Assembly: GCF_002090075.1 (NCBI RefSeq)
Contig: NZ_BBRI01000002.1
Location: 1,426,001 to 1,490,000, forward strand
From: Demequina sp. NBRC 110052
GTDB lineage: Bacteria > Actinomycetota > Actinomycetes > Actinomycetales > Demequinaceae
DNA: 64,000 nucleotides
Direction: 5' to 3'
Shown: piece after piece, positions 1-6,974 of the stretch
How the letters are laid out: each line of letters begins with the position of its first letter
Position numbering within the stretch: the first letter of the stretch is position 1
The notes under the pieces: generated by a model
Database searches by the model: none
Told to the model about the DNA's origin: nothing
The model's input: the letters and a program-made list of their open reading frames with translations, nothing else
Position numbers and translations under genes: made by a program

Positions 1-2
1 TC

Positions 3-410
3 GTGCTCGCGGAGGTATCGCTCGGCGATGCTGCGGTGTGGCCCGTGTGGGTCGCATTCGTGCTGTGGGGCATGGCCAGCCACGCCTTCGGTGCGGTGCA
101 GGACGTGAAGGCCGACCGCGAGGGCGGGATCTCCTCGATCGCGACCGTGCTGGGCGCGCAGCCCACGGTGTGGTTCTCGATGGCGGCGTATCTCGCGGCT
201 GCGGTCCTGCTGGTCCTGCTGCCCTGGCCCGGCACGCTCGCGGCCCTGCTGCCCCTGCCGTACGTGGCTTCCGTGTCCCGCTTCGCGCGCGTGACGGATG
301 AGACGTGCGAGGACGCGAACCGCGGATGGCGCACGTTCTTGTGGCTCAACCAGCCCGTGGGCTTCTTGGTGACGATGCTGCTGATCGTCGAGTGGAACGG
401 CTGGCTCTAG
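3..410 (+). CDS. UbiA-family prenyltransferase, C-terminal part (CrtEb-like)
   Basis: Only the C-terminal 135 residues lie in the window; the gene almost certainly starts before base 1. The fragment has a DVKADREGG motif, the second Asp-rich Mg-diphosphate motif of UbiA prenyltransferases, then three or four hydrophobic segments. The ending with WLNQPVGFLVTMLLI resembles actinobacterial lycopene elongases (CrtEb), which add C5 units to lycopene to make C50 carotenoids in the membrane; that assignment is by motif memory and is tentative. It converges with the minus-strand trpG gene, with a gap of only 23 bp. Other UbiA enzymes (menaquinone or chlorophyll type) remain possible. Confidence 0.65.
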   Translation: MLAEVSLGDAAVWPVWVAFVLWGMASHAFGAVQDVKADREGGISSIATVLGAQPTVWFSMAAYLAAAVLLVLLPWPGTLAALLPLPYVASVSRFARVTDETCEDANRGWRTFLWLNQPVGFLVTMLLIVEWNGWL

Positions 411-433
411 CCGCGCCGGGTACCCCCGACCGG

Positions 434-1060
434 CTACTTGCGCACGAGCGGGCTGAGGCCCGCGGACCGAGCCTCCGCGTCGGGCATGCCGCACACCTCG
501 AGCCAGTTCGCGAGGAGGCGGTGACCGCCCTCCGTGAGGACGGACTCTGGGTGGAACTGCACGCCGGCGAGCGGCAGGGTTCGGTGCTGCAGGCCCATGA
601 TGATGCCGTTGGCCGTGGAGCACGTGACCTCGAGCTCGTCGGGAACCGTGGGGTTCTCGACCGCGAGCGAGTGATACCGCGTGGCGGTGAACGGCGACGG
701 CAGGCCCGTCAGCACCGAGTCGCCGTGATGCGTGACCTCGGACGTCTTGCCGTGCATGAGCTCCGGCGCGTGGCTGACCACGCCGCCGAAGACCTCGGCG
801 AGCGCCTGGTGGCCCAGGCAGATTCCCAGCATCGGGATGCCGTACTCGGCGCACTGGCGGATGGCGTCCATGGACGAGCCTGCCTCCGCGGGAGTTCCAG
901 GCCCAGGGGAGACGAGCACGCCGTCGTAGTCGGTGACCGGACCGACGGTGTGCAGGGCGTCATTGCGCACCACCGTGATCTCGGCCCCCATCTGACGCAG
1001 GTAGCCGACGATCGTGTAGACGAAGGAGTCGTAGTTGTCGACGACGAGGATCTTCGTCAT
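434..1060 (-). CDS. trpG: Anthranilate/aminodeoxychorismate synthase glutamine amidotransferase
   Basis: A 208-residue class I glutamine amidotransferase that releases ammonia from glutamine for a chorismate-using partner in tryptophan or folate synthesis. It opens with the family signature VDNYDSF, has the nucleophile Cys81 in GICLGHQ, and His170/Glu172 in FHPES complete the triad. The ATG at 1060 is chosen because GGAGGG lies just upstream and the reading overlaps the TGA of the preceding small gene (ATGA). In actinobacteria a stand-alone copy beside crgA and sortase, without trpE or pabB, is usual, so it may serve both pathways (PabA/TrpG). No trp genes are nearby. Confidence 0.9.
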   Translation of the reverse strand: MTKILVVDNYDSFVYTIVGYLRQMGAEITVVRNDALHTVGPVTDYDGVLVSPGPGTPAEAGSSMDAIRQCAEYGIPMLGICLGHQALAEVFGGVVSHAPELMHGKTSEVTHHGDSVLTGLPSPFTATRYHSLAVENPTVPDELEVTCSTANGIIMGLQHRTLPLAGVQFHPESVLTEGGHRLLANWLEVCGMPDAEARSAGLSPLVRK

Positions 1061-1224
1061 GCTCCGCCCTCCACCGTCTGCTCCTGAATCGGCAGGTGCA
1101 CCGACACGTACGGGAAGACCCACTCGAAGAGCACGAGCACCATCGCAGCGAACGCGACAGCGAGGATCAGTGCCTTCATCCACGCGTTGCCGGGGAGCCG
1201 TCCCCAGACCCAGGTCGAGATCAT
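1057..1224 (-). CDS. Small single-span membrane protein
   Basis: A 55-residue protein with one central hydrophobic segment (ALILAVAFAAMVLVLFEW) and a short extracytoplasmic tail. It is held by ATGA overlaps on both sides: its ATG overlaps the sortase stop and its TGA overlaps the trpG start, so the three genes are translationally coupled. Similar tiny ORFs lie between sortase and trpG in other Micrococcales. No function can be assigned; the coupling suggests a role with the sortase at the membrane. Confidence 0.65.
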   Translation of the reverse strand: MISTWVWGRLPGNAWMKALILAVAFAAMVLVLFEWVFPYVSVHLPIQEQTVEGGA

Positions 1225-2066
1225 GAGAGGTCCTCCACCATCTCGGGCGGGATGCCCTGATCGAGCGGCGCCCAGTACTTCATCTCCGCGTGCACGATCC
1301 AGCGCTGCGCCGCCGAGTAGAGCGGGTGGCACGTGGTCATCGTGAGGTAGCGGCCGTCGGGTGCGACGCCGGGCTGGTTGGGCACGGGCGCGACGACCTG
1401 CACGTCGGTGGGGCGCACGATGTCGTACTCGTAGATCTCGTAGACGTAGTACGCCTCGTCGGTCTGGACGATGACCGAGTCACCGACCTCGAGCTCTGCG
1501 ACGCGGTTGAAAGGCTTGCCGTAGGTGGTGCGGTGGCCGGCGACCGCGAAGTTGCCCAGCCCGCCGGGCATGGCCGTGCCCTCGTAGTGGCCGATGCCGA
1601 GCACGTCCAGCACGGTGCGACGGTCGGTGCCCTGCGAGATCGGCTTGACATAGTCTTCGCCCCACCGCGGCACGTACATCACCGCGAACGTCTCGGCGTG
1701 GCCCGGCTCCGACATGACCGGGGGGTCATCCGTGAACTGGAACTCTGCCGGGATCGTCTGCACCACGTCGGGCGCCGAGACGTCGCCGCCCTGGCCGCTG
1801 CCCTGATCCGCCGTGATGGGCGCGATGAACTCCTCGACGATCTCGTCCTGCACCCGGTCGGCCTGCACGTCCGTGTAGAACAGCTGCCACAGCACGAACA
1901 GGCCCAGGATCACGCCGGCTGCGATGAGCAGCTCACCCGTGATGCCGAGGATGCGGTCCAGCACGCCCAGGCGGCGCGGGGCCTTCTCGCCGTCCACGGG
2001 GACGGGCTCACCCTGAGGCGGGGCCGCCGACGCGAGCCGGGCCTCGAGGTCGGAGTCGATCGCCAT
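1221..2066 (-). CDS. Class E sortase
   Basis: A 281-residue membrane-anchored transpeptidase that cleaves LAxTG-type sorting signals and joins surface proteins to the cell wall. A cytoplasmic N-terminus of about 40 residues precedes a single membrane segment (residues 42-63) and the sortase barrel. The catalytic triad is visible: His178 in AGHRTTYGKPF, Cys246 in LTMTTCHP, Arg255 in QRWIVHAE; HRTTYG and TTC are typical of class E (SrtE). The ATG at 2066 is chosen because the signal-anchor follows naturally; upstream codons look non-coding. It heads the sortase-small protein-trpG operon, divergent from crgA. A matching LAETG protein is encoded at 18417-20408. Confidence 0.92.
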   Translation of the reverse strand: MAIDSDLEARLASAAPPQGEPVPVDGEKAPRRLGVLDRILGITGELLIAAGVILGLFVLWQLFYTDVQADRVQDEIVEEFIAPITADQGSGQGGDVSAPDVVQTIPAEFQFTDDPPVMSEPGHAETFAVMYVPRWGEDYVKPISQGTDRRTVLDVLGIGHYEGTAMPGGLGNFAVAGHRTTYGKPFNRVAELEVGDSVIVQTDEAYYVYEIYEYDIVRPTDVQVVAPVPNQPGVAPDGRYLTMTTCHPLYSAAQRWIVHAEMKYWAPLDQGIPPEMVEDLS

Positions 2067-2163
2067 AGTGCCCCAGGGTACGCGAGCGCACGGGCGCAGC
2101 CCAGCCCCTGTGGGGACCGCACTGGCACCCCAGCTGTTCGCCTGAGGACGCCGCGTGTGCACG

Positions 2164-2267
2164 CGCCGCGGCTCCCGCACGCGGGTTGCCCATTCGCCGC
2201 GTGTCGACCCGCCGACGCGGAGCCAACACGCCGAGTGCACCACGAAGTGCGTGTGGGAGCCGCGGCG
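2164..2267. repeat. Long inverted repeat between sortase and crgA
   Basis: Two 19-nt arms, 2164-2182 and 2249-2267, are complementary with one G-T pair and enclose 66 nt. The enclosed part has its own smaller hairpins (2197-2220; GCAC/GTGC near 2237-2250). It fills most of the 328-bp divergent intergenic region (2067-2394) that must also hold the promoters of sortase and crgA. It could be a structured 5' leader, a small RNA or a mobile palindromic repeat; the sequence alone does not decide. Confidence 0.6.
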
Positions 2268-2394
2268 GCAACACTCACGCATGGTCCATTCGGCGGCTGG
2301 GCCCGGGGTCGCAGGCCGACGTTCTCAGCACTGGGTACCCTTGACCCAGCAGCCGTACACCGCGCGCGAGCGCGACGACCCCCAGGAGTGAGCC

Positions 2395-2652
2395 GTGCCC
2401 GAGTCCAAGAAGCGGACCAAGAAGAACAAGCCGCAGGTCTACAAGGCCCCCCGCAACCTCGGCAAGCCCGAGTCGGAGAACCCCAAGTGGCTCGTCCCCA
2501 CCATCGTCGCGCTGCTCGTCATCGGCCTCGGCTGGATCGTCGTGCACTACATCACGGCCGGCCAGTACCCGCTGCCGATCTACAACTGGAACGTGGGCGT
2601 CGGCTTCGTGTTCATGGCCGCGGCGATGGGCCTGCTGACGCGCTGGAAGTAG
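2395..2652 (+). CDS. crgA: Cell division protein CrgA
   Basis: An 85-residue membrane protein that helps coordinate septum formation with peptidoglycan synthesis, contacting FtsZ, FtsQ and penicillin-binding proteins in mycobacteria. A basic Lys-rich N-terminus (residues 1-30) is followed by NPKWLVPTIVALLVIGLGW and a second hydrophobic hairpin ending in GLLTRWK, the family's two-helix layout. The GTG start at 2395 has CAGGAG just upstream. Its position beside sortase/trpG and ppiA, at the gyrA side of the origin, matches actinobacterial synteny. Confidence 0.92.
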   Translation: MPESKKRTKKNKPQVYKAPRNLGKPESENPKWLVPTIVALLVIGLGWIVVHYITAGQYPLPIYNWNVGVGFVFMAAAMGLLTRWK

Positions 2653-2690
2653 TCCGCGCGCCGCAGACGCCGCGCCTCACCTCAGACGTC

Positions 2691-2724
2691 GAGCGCACCA
2701 GGGCAAGCCCGCCCTGGTGCGCTC
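2691..2724 (+). terminator. Intrinsic terminator after crgA
   Basis: Perfect 14-bp stem (2691-2704 with 2711-2724, arm GAGCGCACCAGGGC) and a 6-nt loop, 38 bp after the crgA stop. There is only a weak T-run (CGTTGT), as is usual in high-GC actinobacteria. Confidence 0.8.
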
Positions 2725-2828
2725 CGTTGTATCCGGGCGGGGTTCGCGCCGCGCTTCTCGATCTCCCGCGTCACGCTCCACAGGCACGCCCGACGCTGTG
2801 CACAAGTCGGCGCCCCCGCCCGCGATCC

Positions 2829-2906
2829 TGTGGATAACTGTGGGGATATGTGAATGACACTGCTGTAGTTATCCCCACCCATCTCCACAGTGGGGGATAA
2901 CTACAG
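2829..2906. promoter_or_regulatory. DnaA-box cluster with perfect inverted repeat
   Basis: The convergent gap between crgA and the rhomboid gene holds an exact DnaA box (TTATCCACA on the minus strand, 2829-2837) and near matches TTATCCCCA (2869-2877), ATCTCCACA (2881-2889) and TTATCCCCC (minus, 2892-2900). The last part is also a perfect 14-bp inverted repeat, CTGTAGTTATCCCC (2863-2876) against 2893-2906, with a 16-nt spacer. It may titrate DnaA, bind another regulator, or simply terminate the rhomboid transcript. Confidence 0.55.
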
Positions 2907-2929
2907 GGCTGTAACTAGCCCGAGTCGCG

Positions 2930-3709
2930 TCAGCGCCGCAGACCCTTGCGGTCCACCCAATGCAGCATCGCGAGCATGCACAGCGCGCCGCCGACGGCAC
3001 CGCCGAGGTGGGCCTCCCACGAGATGCCGGGGATCACGAAACCCAACACGAGCCACAGACCCGCGGTGGTGAGCACCGAGCGGTAGTCGAGCTTGAGCTT
3101 CCAGAGCACGACCGCGTACGCGGCGAAGAGGCCGAAGATCGCGCCGGAAGCGCCGCCGTGCACGCCTCCATTGGCGAGCAGCACCACGCTCAGCGAACCC
3201 CCGACGAGGGACACCGCGTACAGCGCGAGGAATCTGAGGCGCCCGAGGATCGGTTCGAGCTGCGTGCCGAACTGCCACAGCACGAGCATGTTCATGCCGA
3301 TATGCCACACGCTGAAGTGCAGGAAGCCTGAGGAGATCCAGCGGTACCACTCGGTGCCGACGCCGCCAAGCGCATCGCCAATCGCCGGCCAGAGTCCCCA
3401 GTCAATGATCCACACCTCGCGGCCGATCACGAGATAGCCCGCAGCGAAGGCGAGCACGTTGAGCGCGATGATCGCGTACGTGATGACTGGGGTGCCGAAG
3501 GCGGAGGTGAAGCCGAGGCGGTTCACGACGGGGCGCACCTGCTGGCGAGCCTCACGCTCGCAGTCGACGCACAGCACGCCGACGGGTGCCGGCACCTGGC
3601 ACTGGGGGCACGTGGGCCGGCCGCAGCGCTGGCAGGTGACGTAGGAGACGCGGTCCGGGTGGCGCGGGCAGACGGGCTCGACTGCGGCCGCGCCCCCCGA
3701 AGCGGTCAT
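2930..3709 (-). CDS. Rhomboid family intramembrane serine protease
   Basis: A 259-residue protein that should cleave membrane proteins within the bilayer. Residues 14-50 form a Cys-rich, zinc-ribbon-like module (CPRHPD, CQRCG, CPQC, CVDC) common in actinobacterial rhomboids. Six or so membrane segments follow. The catalytic Ser188 lies in GGASGAIFG, His234 in WEAHLGG, and oxyanion-hole residues His136/Asn140 in HIGMN. It follows ppiA directly (3-bp gap), so the two probably share a transcript. Substrates are unknown. Confidence 0.9.
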   Translation of the reverse strand: MTASGGAAAVEPVCPRHPDRVSYVTCQRCGRPTCPQCQVPAPVGVLCVDCEREARQQVRPVVNRLGFTSAFGTPVITYAIIALNVLAFAAGYLVIGREVWIIDWGLWPAIGDALGGVGTEWYRWISSGFLHFSVWHIGMNMLVLWQFGTQLEPILGRLRFLALYAVSLVGGSLSVVLLANGGVHGGASGAIFGLFAAYAVVLWKLKLDYRSVLTTAGLWLVLGFVIPGISWEAHLGGAVGGALCMLAMLHWVDRKGLRR

Positions 3710-3712
3710 CGA

Positions 3713-4261
3713 CTACTCGGCGATGGTGACGGACGTGATCATCACGTCCTCGACCGGGCGGTCGCCGGGACCGGTCTTGGTGGTGGCGATCTTGTCCACG
3801 ACGGCCTTGGACTCGTCGTCCGCGACCTTGCCGAAGATGGTGTGCTTGCCGTTGAGCCAGTCGGGGTTGGTCACAGTGATGAAGAACTGCGACCCGTTGG
3901 TGCCCGCGGGCTTGCCCGTGATCGGGTTGACGCGCTGGCCGGCGTTGGCCATCGCGAGGAGGTAGGGCTCGTTGAAACGCAGCTCGGGGTGGATCTCATC
4001 GTCGAAGGTGTAGCCGGGGCCTCCGGTGCCGGTGCCGAGCGGGCAGCCGCCCTGGATCATGAAGCCGTCGATGACGCGGTGGAAGACGAGGCCGTTGTAG
4101 AAGGGCTCGTGGCTGGCCTCGCCCGTGGCGGGGTCCTTCCACTCCTTCTCACCCGTGGCGAGGCCGACGAAGTTGCCGACGGTCACGGGCGCGTGGTTAG
4201 GGAAGAGCTCGATCCGGATGTCACCGGCGGTGGTCTCGAAGGTTGCAATCATGCTCGCCAT
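3713..4261 (-). CDS. ppiA: Peptidyl-prolyl cis-trans isomerase (cyclophilin)
   Basis: A 182-residue cytoplasmic cyclophilin that catalyses proline isomerisation during folding. It shows the cyclophilin sequence blocks FHRVIDGFMIQGG, NGSQFFITV and HTIFGKV; the Arg of FHRV and Phe/Gln of the later blocks form the active site. No signal peptide is present. The start may be the ATG at 4261 or the second ATG at 4252 (MIATFETT), which has GGCGAG before it. Location near crgA and gyrA matches ppiA of mycobacteria. Confidence 0.93.
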   Translation of the reverse strand: MASMIATFETTAGDIRIELFPNHAPVTVGNFVGLATGEKEWKDPATGEASHEPFYNGLVFHRVIDGFMIQGGCPLGTGTGGPGYTFDDEIHPELRFNEPYLLAMANAGQRVNPITGKPAGTNGSQFFITVTNPDWLNGKHTIFGKVADDESKAVVDKIATTKTGPGDRPVEDVMITSVTIAE

Positions 4262-4343
4262 TGTCGCATAGGGCCTCGCGATTGCACCCGAGAGGTGGCA
4301 CGATGGGTAAAAGGCTCACCAACTGGACGATGGGAGGCTCGCA

Positions 4344-5435
4344 ATGGGACGGGCGAAGTTCGAGATGGACCCCGAGCAGTACCGTAAGCAGGCCGAACAG
4401 GCCGCGGTCGCGGCTCGCGAGGCCGCCGACAAGGCGGCGCACGCGGCGGTCGATGCCGCCAAGCGTGCCAAGGAGTGGGCGGGTCCGCAGGCCGAGCATG
4501 CGGCCGAGTGGGCGGCGCCCAAGGTTGCGCAGGCGAGGGCCTGGGCCTCACCGAAGGCGAAGCAGGCGTACGACTGGGCGGCGCCGCGCGCCGAGGCCGC
4601 GTATCACGAGGGCGCACGCAAGGTCTCGCCTTACGCCAAGAAGGCCGGCGAGAAGGCGTCGCACTGGACCGATGTCGCGCATGGCGCGATCGTGGGTGCG
4701 GCCATCCCTGCGGTGGTCGCAGCCATTGAGGCCGCCGGTGAGGAGCCGGAGGAGAAGAAGGGCGGCGCCGGCAAGGTGCTGTTGCCGATCGCGCTCGCCG
4801 CGGCCGCCGGTGCGGCGCTCGTGGTGTGGGCGCGTCGCGACCCGGGCCGCGACGCCTGGGCCGGTGATGACGAGTGGGAGCTCGACGGCGACGACGGCTC
4901 CTTCACGGACCGGCTCCGTCACGACGTCAACAAGGCCACCGACATGACCTCGTCGGCCATGAAGAAGGCCTTCGCGACCGTGTCCGATGCGGCGCAGACG
5001 GCCTCGAAGCAGGTCGCCGACGCGGCCGGTCCCGCGTGGGACAGGGCCATGGAGCAGGTGGGCCCCACCTACGCGAAGGCGAAGGAGGCAGCGGGTCCGG
5101 CCTATGAGCGCGTCAAGGAGACGGCGCTTGAGGAGGCGAAGAAGATCCAGGAGGCCGCGGGCCCCGCGATCGAGCGCGTCAAGGAGACCGCCACGGCTGA
5201 GGCGAAGAAGTTCGCGAGCCAGGTGGACGAGGCGCGGCACAGTGCCGCGGTCGGCCTGGCTGGCACGATCGACGATGCCGAGGACGTCTGGGAGGACGAG
5301 GGCGGCACCGGCGAGGATGGGCTGACCGCCGAGGAGCGCAAGGACGAGGCGATGGCCAAGAAGGCGCCCGCCAAGTCCACGGCAGCGAAGAAGCCTGCGG
5401 CCAAGAAGCCCGCCACGAAGAAGACGGAGAGCTGA
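4344..5435 (+). CDS. Ala/Lys/Glu-rich amphipathic membrane protein
   Basis: A 363-residue protein of unknown function. Residues 1-110 are Ala-rich amphipathic helices with recurring W-A-P/S-P-K blocks; residues 145-162 form one membrane segment; residues 185-310 are a second helical region with two near copies of a block AGPA.ERVKETA..EAKK (about residues 250-285); the C-terminus is a histone H1-like tail of KKPAAKKPATKK. The start has GGGAGG nine bases upstream, and it is divergent from ppiA. Apolipoprotein-, phasin- or phage-shock-like envelope binding is imaginable, and the basic tail could touch DNA or polyphosphate; none of this is shown. Confidence 0.8.
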   Translation: MGRAKFEMDPEQYRKQAEQAAVAAREAADKAAHAAVDAAKRAKEWAGPQAEHAAEWAAPKVAQARAWASPKAKQAYDWAAPRAEAAYHEGARKVSPYAKKAGEKASHWTDVAHGAIVGAAIPAVVAAIEAAGEEPEEKKGGAGKVLLPIALAAAAGAALVVWARRDPGRDAWAGDDEWELDGDDGSFTDRLRHDVNKATDMTSSAMKKAFATVSDAAQTASKQVADAAGPAWDRAMEQVGPTYAKAKEAAGPAYERVKETALEEAKKIQEAAGPAIERVKETATAEAKKFASQVDEARHSAAVGLAGTIDDAEDVWEDEGGTGEDGLTAEERKDEAMAKKAPAKSTAAKKPAAKKPATKKTES

Positions 5436-5459
5436 GACCGCTCAGCCGACCACGCACGG

Positions 5460-5485
5460 ACGCCCCGGCCTCATGGCCGGGGCGT
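5460..5485 (+). terminator. Intrinsic terminator
   Basis: An 11-bp GC-rich stem (5460-5470 with 5475-5485) and TCAT loop followed by TCTGCT, 25 bp after the Ala/Lys-rich gene. Confidence 0.75.
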
Positions 5486-5495
5486 TCTGCTGGGT

Positions 5496-5562
5496 GGAGG
5501 CGTGAGGAGCCTGGCTGATGCGTGGGCCGCGTCTGCGGAGGCGTGAGGAGCCTGGCTGACGC
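5496..5562. repeat. Tandem 26-bp direct repeat
   Basis: Two copies of a 26-bp unit beginning GGAGGCGTGAGGAGCC lie at 5496-5521 and 5537-5562, differing at one base (GATGC/GACGC) and 41 bp apart start to start, in the convergent gap before mntP. Confidence 0.7.
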
Positions 5563-5581
5563 AACCGTCGGGCGTGTGCGG

Positions 5582-6157
5582 TCAGCCTGCGGCGAGGTGC
5601 TCGATGAGGATCTTGACGCCGATGCCGATGAGCACGAGGCCGCCGGCGATCTCGGCGTAGGAGCGCAGGTGCTGTCCCGCGTGGTGACCCAGCCGGTAGC
5701 CGGCCAGCGAGGCGACGAAGGTGATGACGCCGATCGCCACGACCGCGAACACGATGTCCACCTCGAGGAAGGCGAACGAGACTCCGACCGCGAGCGCGTC
5801 GATGCTGGTGGCGATGCCCAGCACGAGCAGTTCGCGCGCGCCGATGCGCACGTCGCCGTCCGGCACGTCGTCGACGTCGTCGTCGGCATGGCGCGATTCC
5901 CACAGCATTTTCGCGCCGATGGCCACGAGCAGGCCGAAGGCGATCCAGTGATCGAACGCCTGCACCTGAGAGGCGAACTGCGACGCGAGCGCCCACCCGA
6001 TCACGGGCATGAGCGCCTGGAGGAGACCGAACGTGATGGCGAGCTGGAGCGCCGGCTTCCACACGAGGCGTCGCAGGTGCATGCCCTTGCCGACGGACAC
6101 AGCGAAGGCATCCGCGGCGACGCCGAGGGAGGTCAGCAGGAGCGTGAGGAGTGACAA
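5582..6157 (-). CDS. mntP: Manganese efflux pump MntP
   Basis: A 191-residue inner-membrane exporter that removes excess Mn2+. It has six hydrophobic segments in two homologous halves; the conserved Asp motifs are seen as VAADAFAVSVGKG in the first helix and ATSIDALAVGVSFAF in the second half. A charged Asp-rich loop (ADDDVDDV) separates the halves. A yybP-ykoY-type manganese riboswitch lies directly upstream on the same strand, so expression should rise with intracellular Mn2+. Confidence 0.93.
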   Translation of the reverse strand: MSLLTLLLTSLGVAADAFAVSVGKGMHLRRLVWKPALQLAITFGLLQALMPVIGWALASQFASQVQAFDHWIAFGLLVAIGAKMLWESRHADDDVDDVPDGDVRIGARELLVLGIATSIDALAVGVSFAFLEVDIVFAVVAIGVITFVASLAGYRLGHHAGQHLRSYAEIAGGLVLIGIGVKILIEHLAAG

Positions 6158-6227
6158 CGGAAGGCACCTCGCGGTGTCGAATGGCCGTGTCGAGAGACTG
6201 TCAGGGGTCGCCTCGGCACGCTGAACG

Positions 6228-6345
6228 TGCCGAAGGTCTCGCTCACCCGGCAGTGCCAGGAATCCACCCCGGGCGCCGGAGCGCCAGTATGTCGACGTGG
6301 ATTCGGATCCTTGCGGATCGCTGGGAGCTACTCCCCTTCGTCGGC
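6228..6345 (-). promoter_or_regulatory. yybP-ykoY (Mn2+) riboswitch
   Basis: On the minus strand the leader of mntP contains the two conserved boxes of this class: GGGGAGTAGC (near 6336-6327) and CCGGGTGAGCGAGACCTTCG (near 6250-6231), spaced as in the two-legged aptamer, with a TGGCGCTCCGGCGCC hairpin between. A further hairpin GGCACG/CGTGCC (6215-6231) follows and may be the expression platform. The gene controlled, mntP, is the classical target. The aptamer begins just after the stop of the upstream regulator gene. Confidence 0.85.
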
Positions 6346-6346
6346 C

Positions 6347-6919
6347 CTAGTCTGGCACATCTGCCCGACGCATGACCAGCACCGCCTCGGCCGGACCGTC
6401 GAGCGCGGCGTAGCTGTGCGCGGAGTCCGACTCCCAGGCCACATGCTCACCGGGTCCGGCCTCGACTTCCTCGCCCGCGCGTCCGGCGCGCACCCGTCCG
6501 CGGGTGACGATGAGGTGCTCCACGACACGTGCGCCGTGGGCAGCCGAGCGGTGCACCTCGCCCGGGGTGAGGTGCAGGGTGTAGATCTCGACCGCGTCGG
6601 ATGCGGATCCGGTGGTGCCGAGTAGGCGCGTCGAGATACCGGGAGAGGAGACCTCCGCGCCTGGGCGTTCAGCCAAGAGCCACGCGAGCGGCAACTCAAG
6701 CGCGTTCGCGAGCGCGTACAGCGTGGAAAGGGTCGGGTTGCGGGCGCCATGCTCGATCTCGGACAGCGACCCCTTGCCGATGCCCGCCATGGTTGCGAGC
6801 GCGCCAAGCGAGAGACCGCGCTCCGCGCGGATCGCCCGCAGCCGTTCGCCGACGAGCGGGGCGATGTCCTCGGGTGCGGTCTGCGGAGGTGAGCCCGCGT
6901 GCGTGGCGTCGGTGTTCAC
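6347..6919 (-). CDS. XRE-family regulator with cupin domain
   Basis: A 190-residue DNA-binding regulator. Residues 24-80 form a helix-turn-helix (ERLRAIRAERGLSLGALATMAGIGKGSLSEIEHG); residues 110-185 form a cupin_2 barrel that in this family senses a small molecule. It is divergent from the BenE transporter with 55 bp between starts, and that gap contains a perfect 8-bp inverted repeat, so it probably represses itself and the transporter until a ligand binds. The ligand is unknown; an aromatic acid is a guess from the neighbour. Confidence 0.88.
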   Translation of the reverse strand: MNTDATHAGSPPQTAPEDIAPLVGERLRAIRAERGLSLGALATMAGIGKGSLSEIEHGARNPTLSTLYALANALELPLAWLLAERPGAEVSSPGISTRLLGTTGSASDAVEIYTLHLTPGEVHRSAAHGARVVEHLIVTRGRVRAGRAGEEVEAGPGEHVAWESDSAHSYAALDGPAEAVLVMRRADVPD

Positions 6920-6935
6920 CTTGCCAGCCTAACCA

Positions 6936-6955
6936 GTGTTCCGTTTGCGGAACAC
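6936..6955. promoter_or_regulatory. Probable operator of the XRE-cupin regulator
   Basis: Perfect inverted repeat GTGTTCCG-TTTG-CGGAACAC between the divergent regulator and benE genes. A second imperfect copy with GTTC/GGAAC half-sites runs over the benE start (about 6966-6982). Confidence 0.65.
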
Positions 6956-6974
6956 CTCGAGTACCGTTCTGTCT

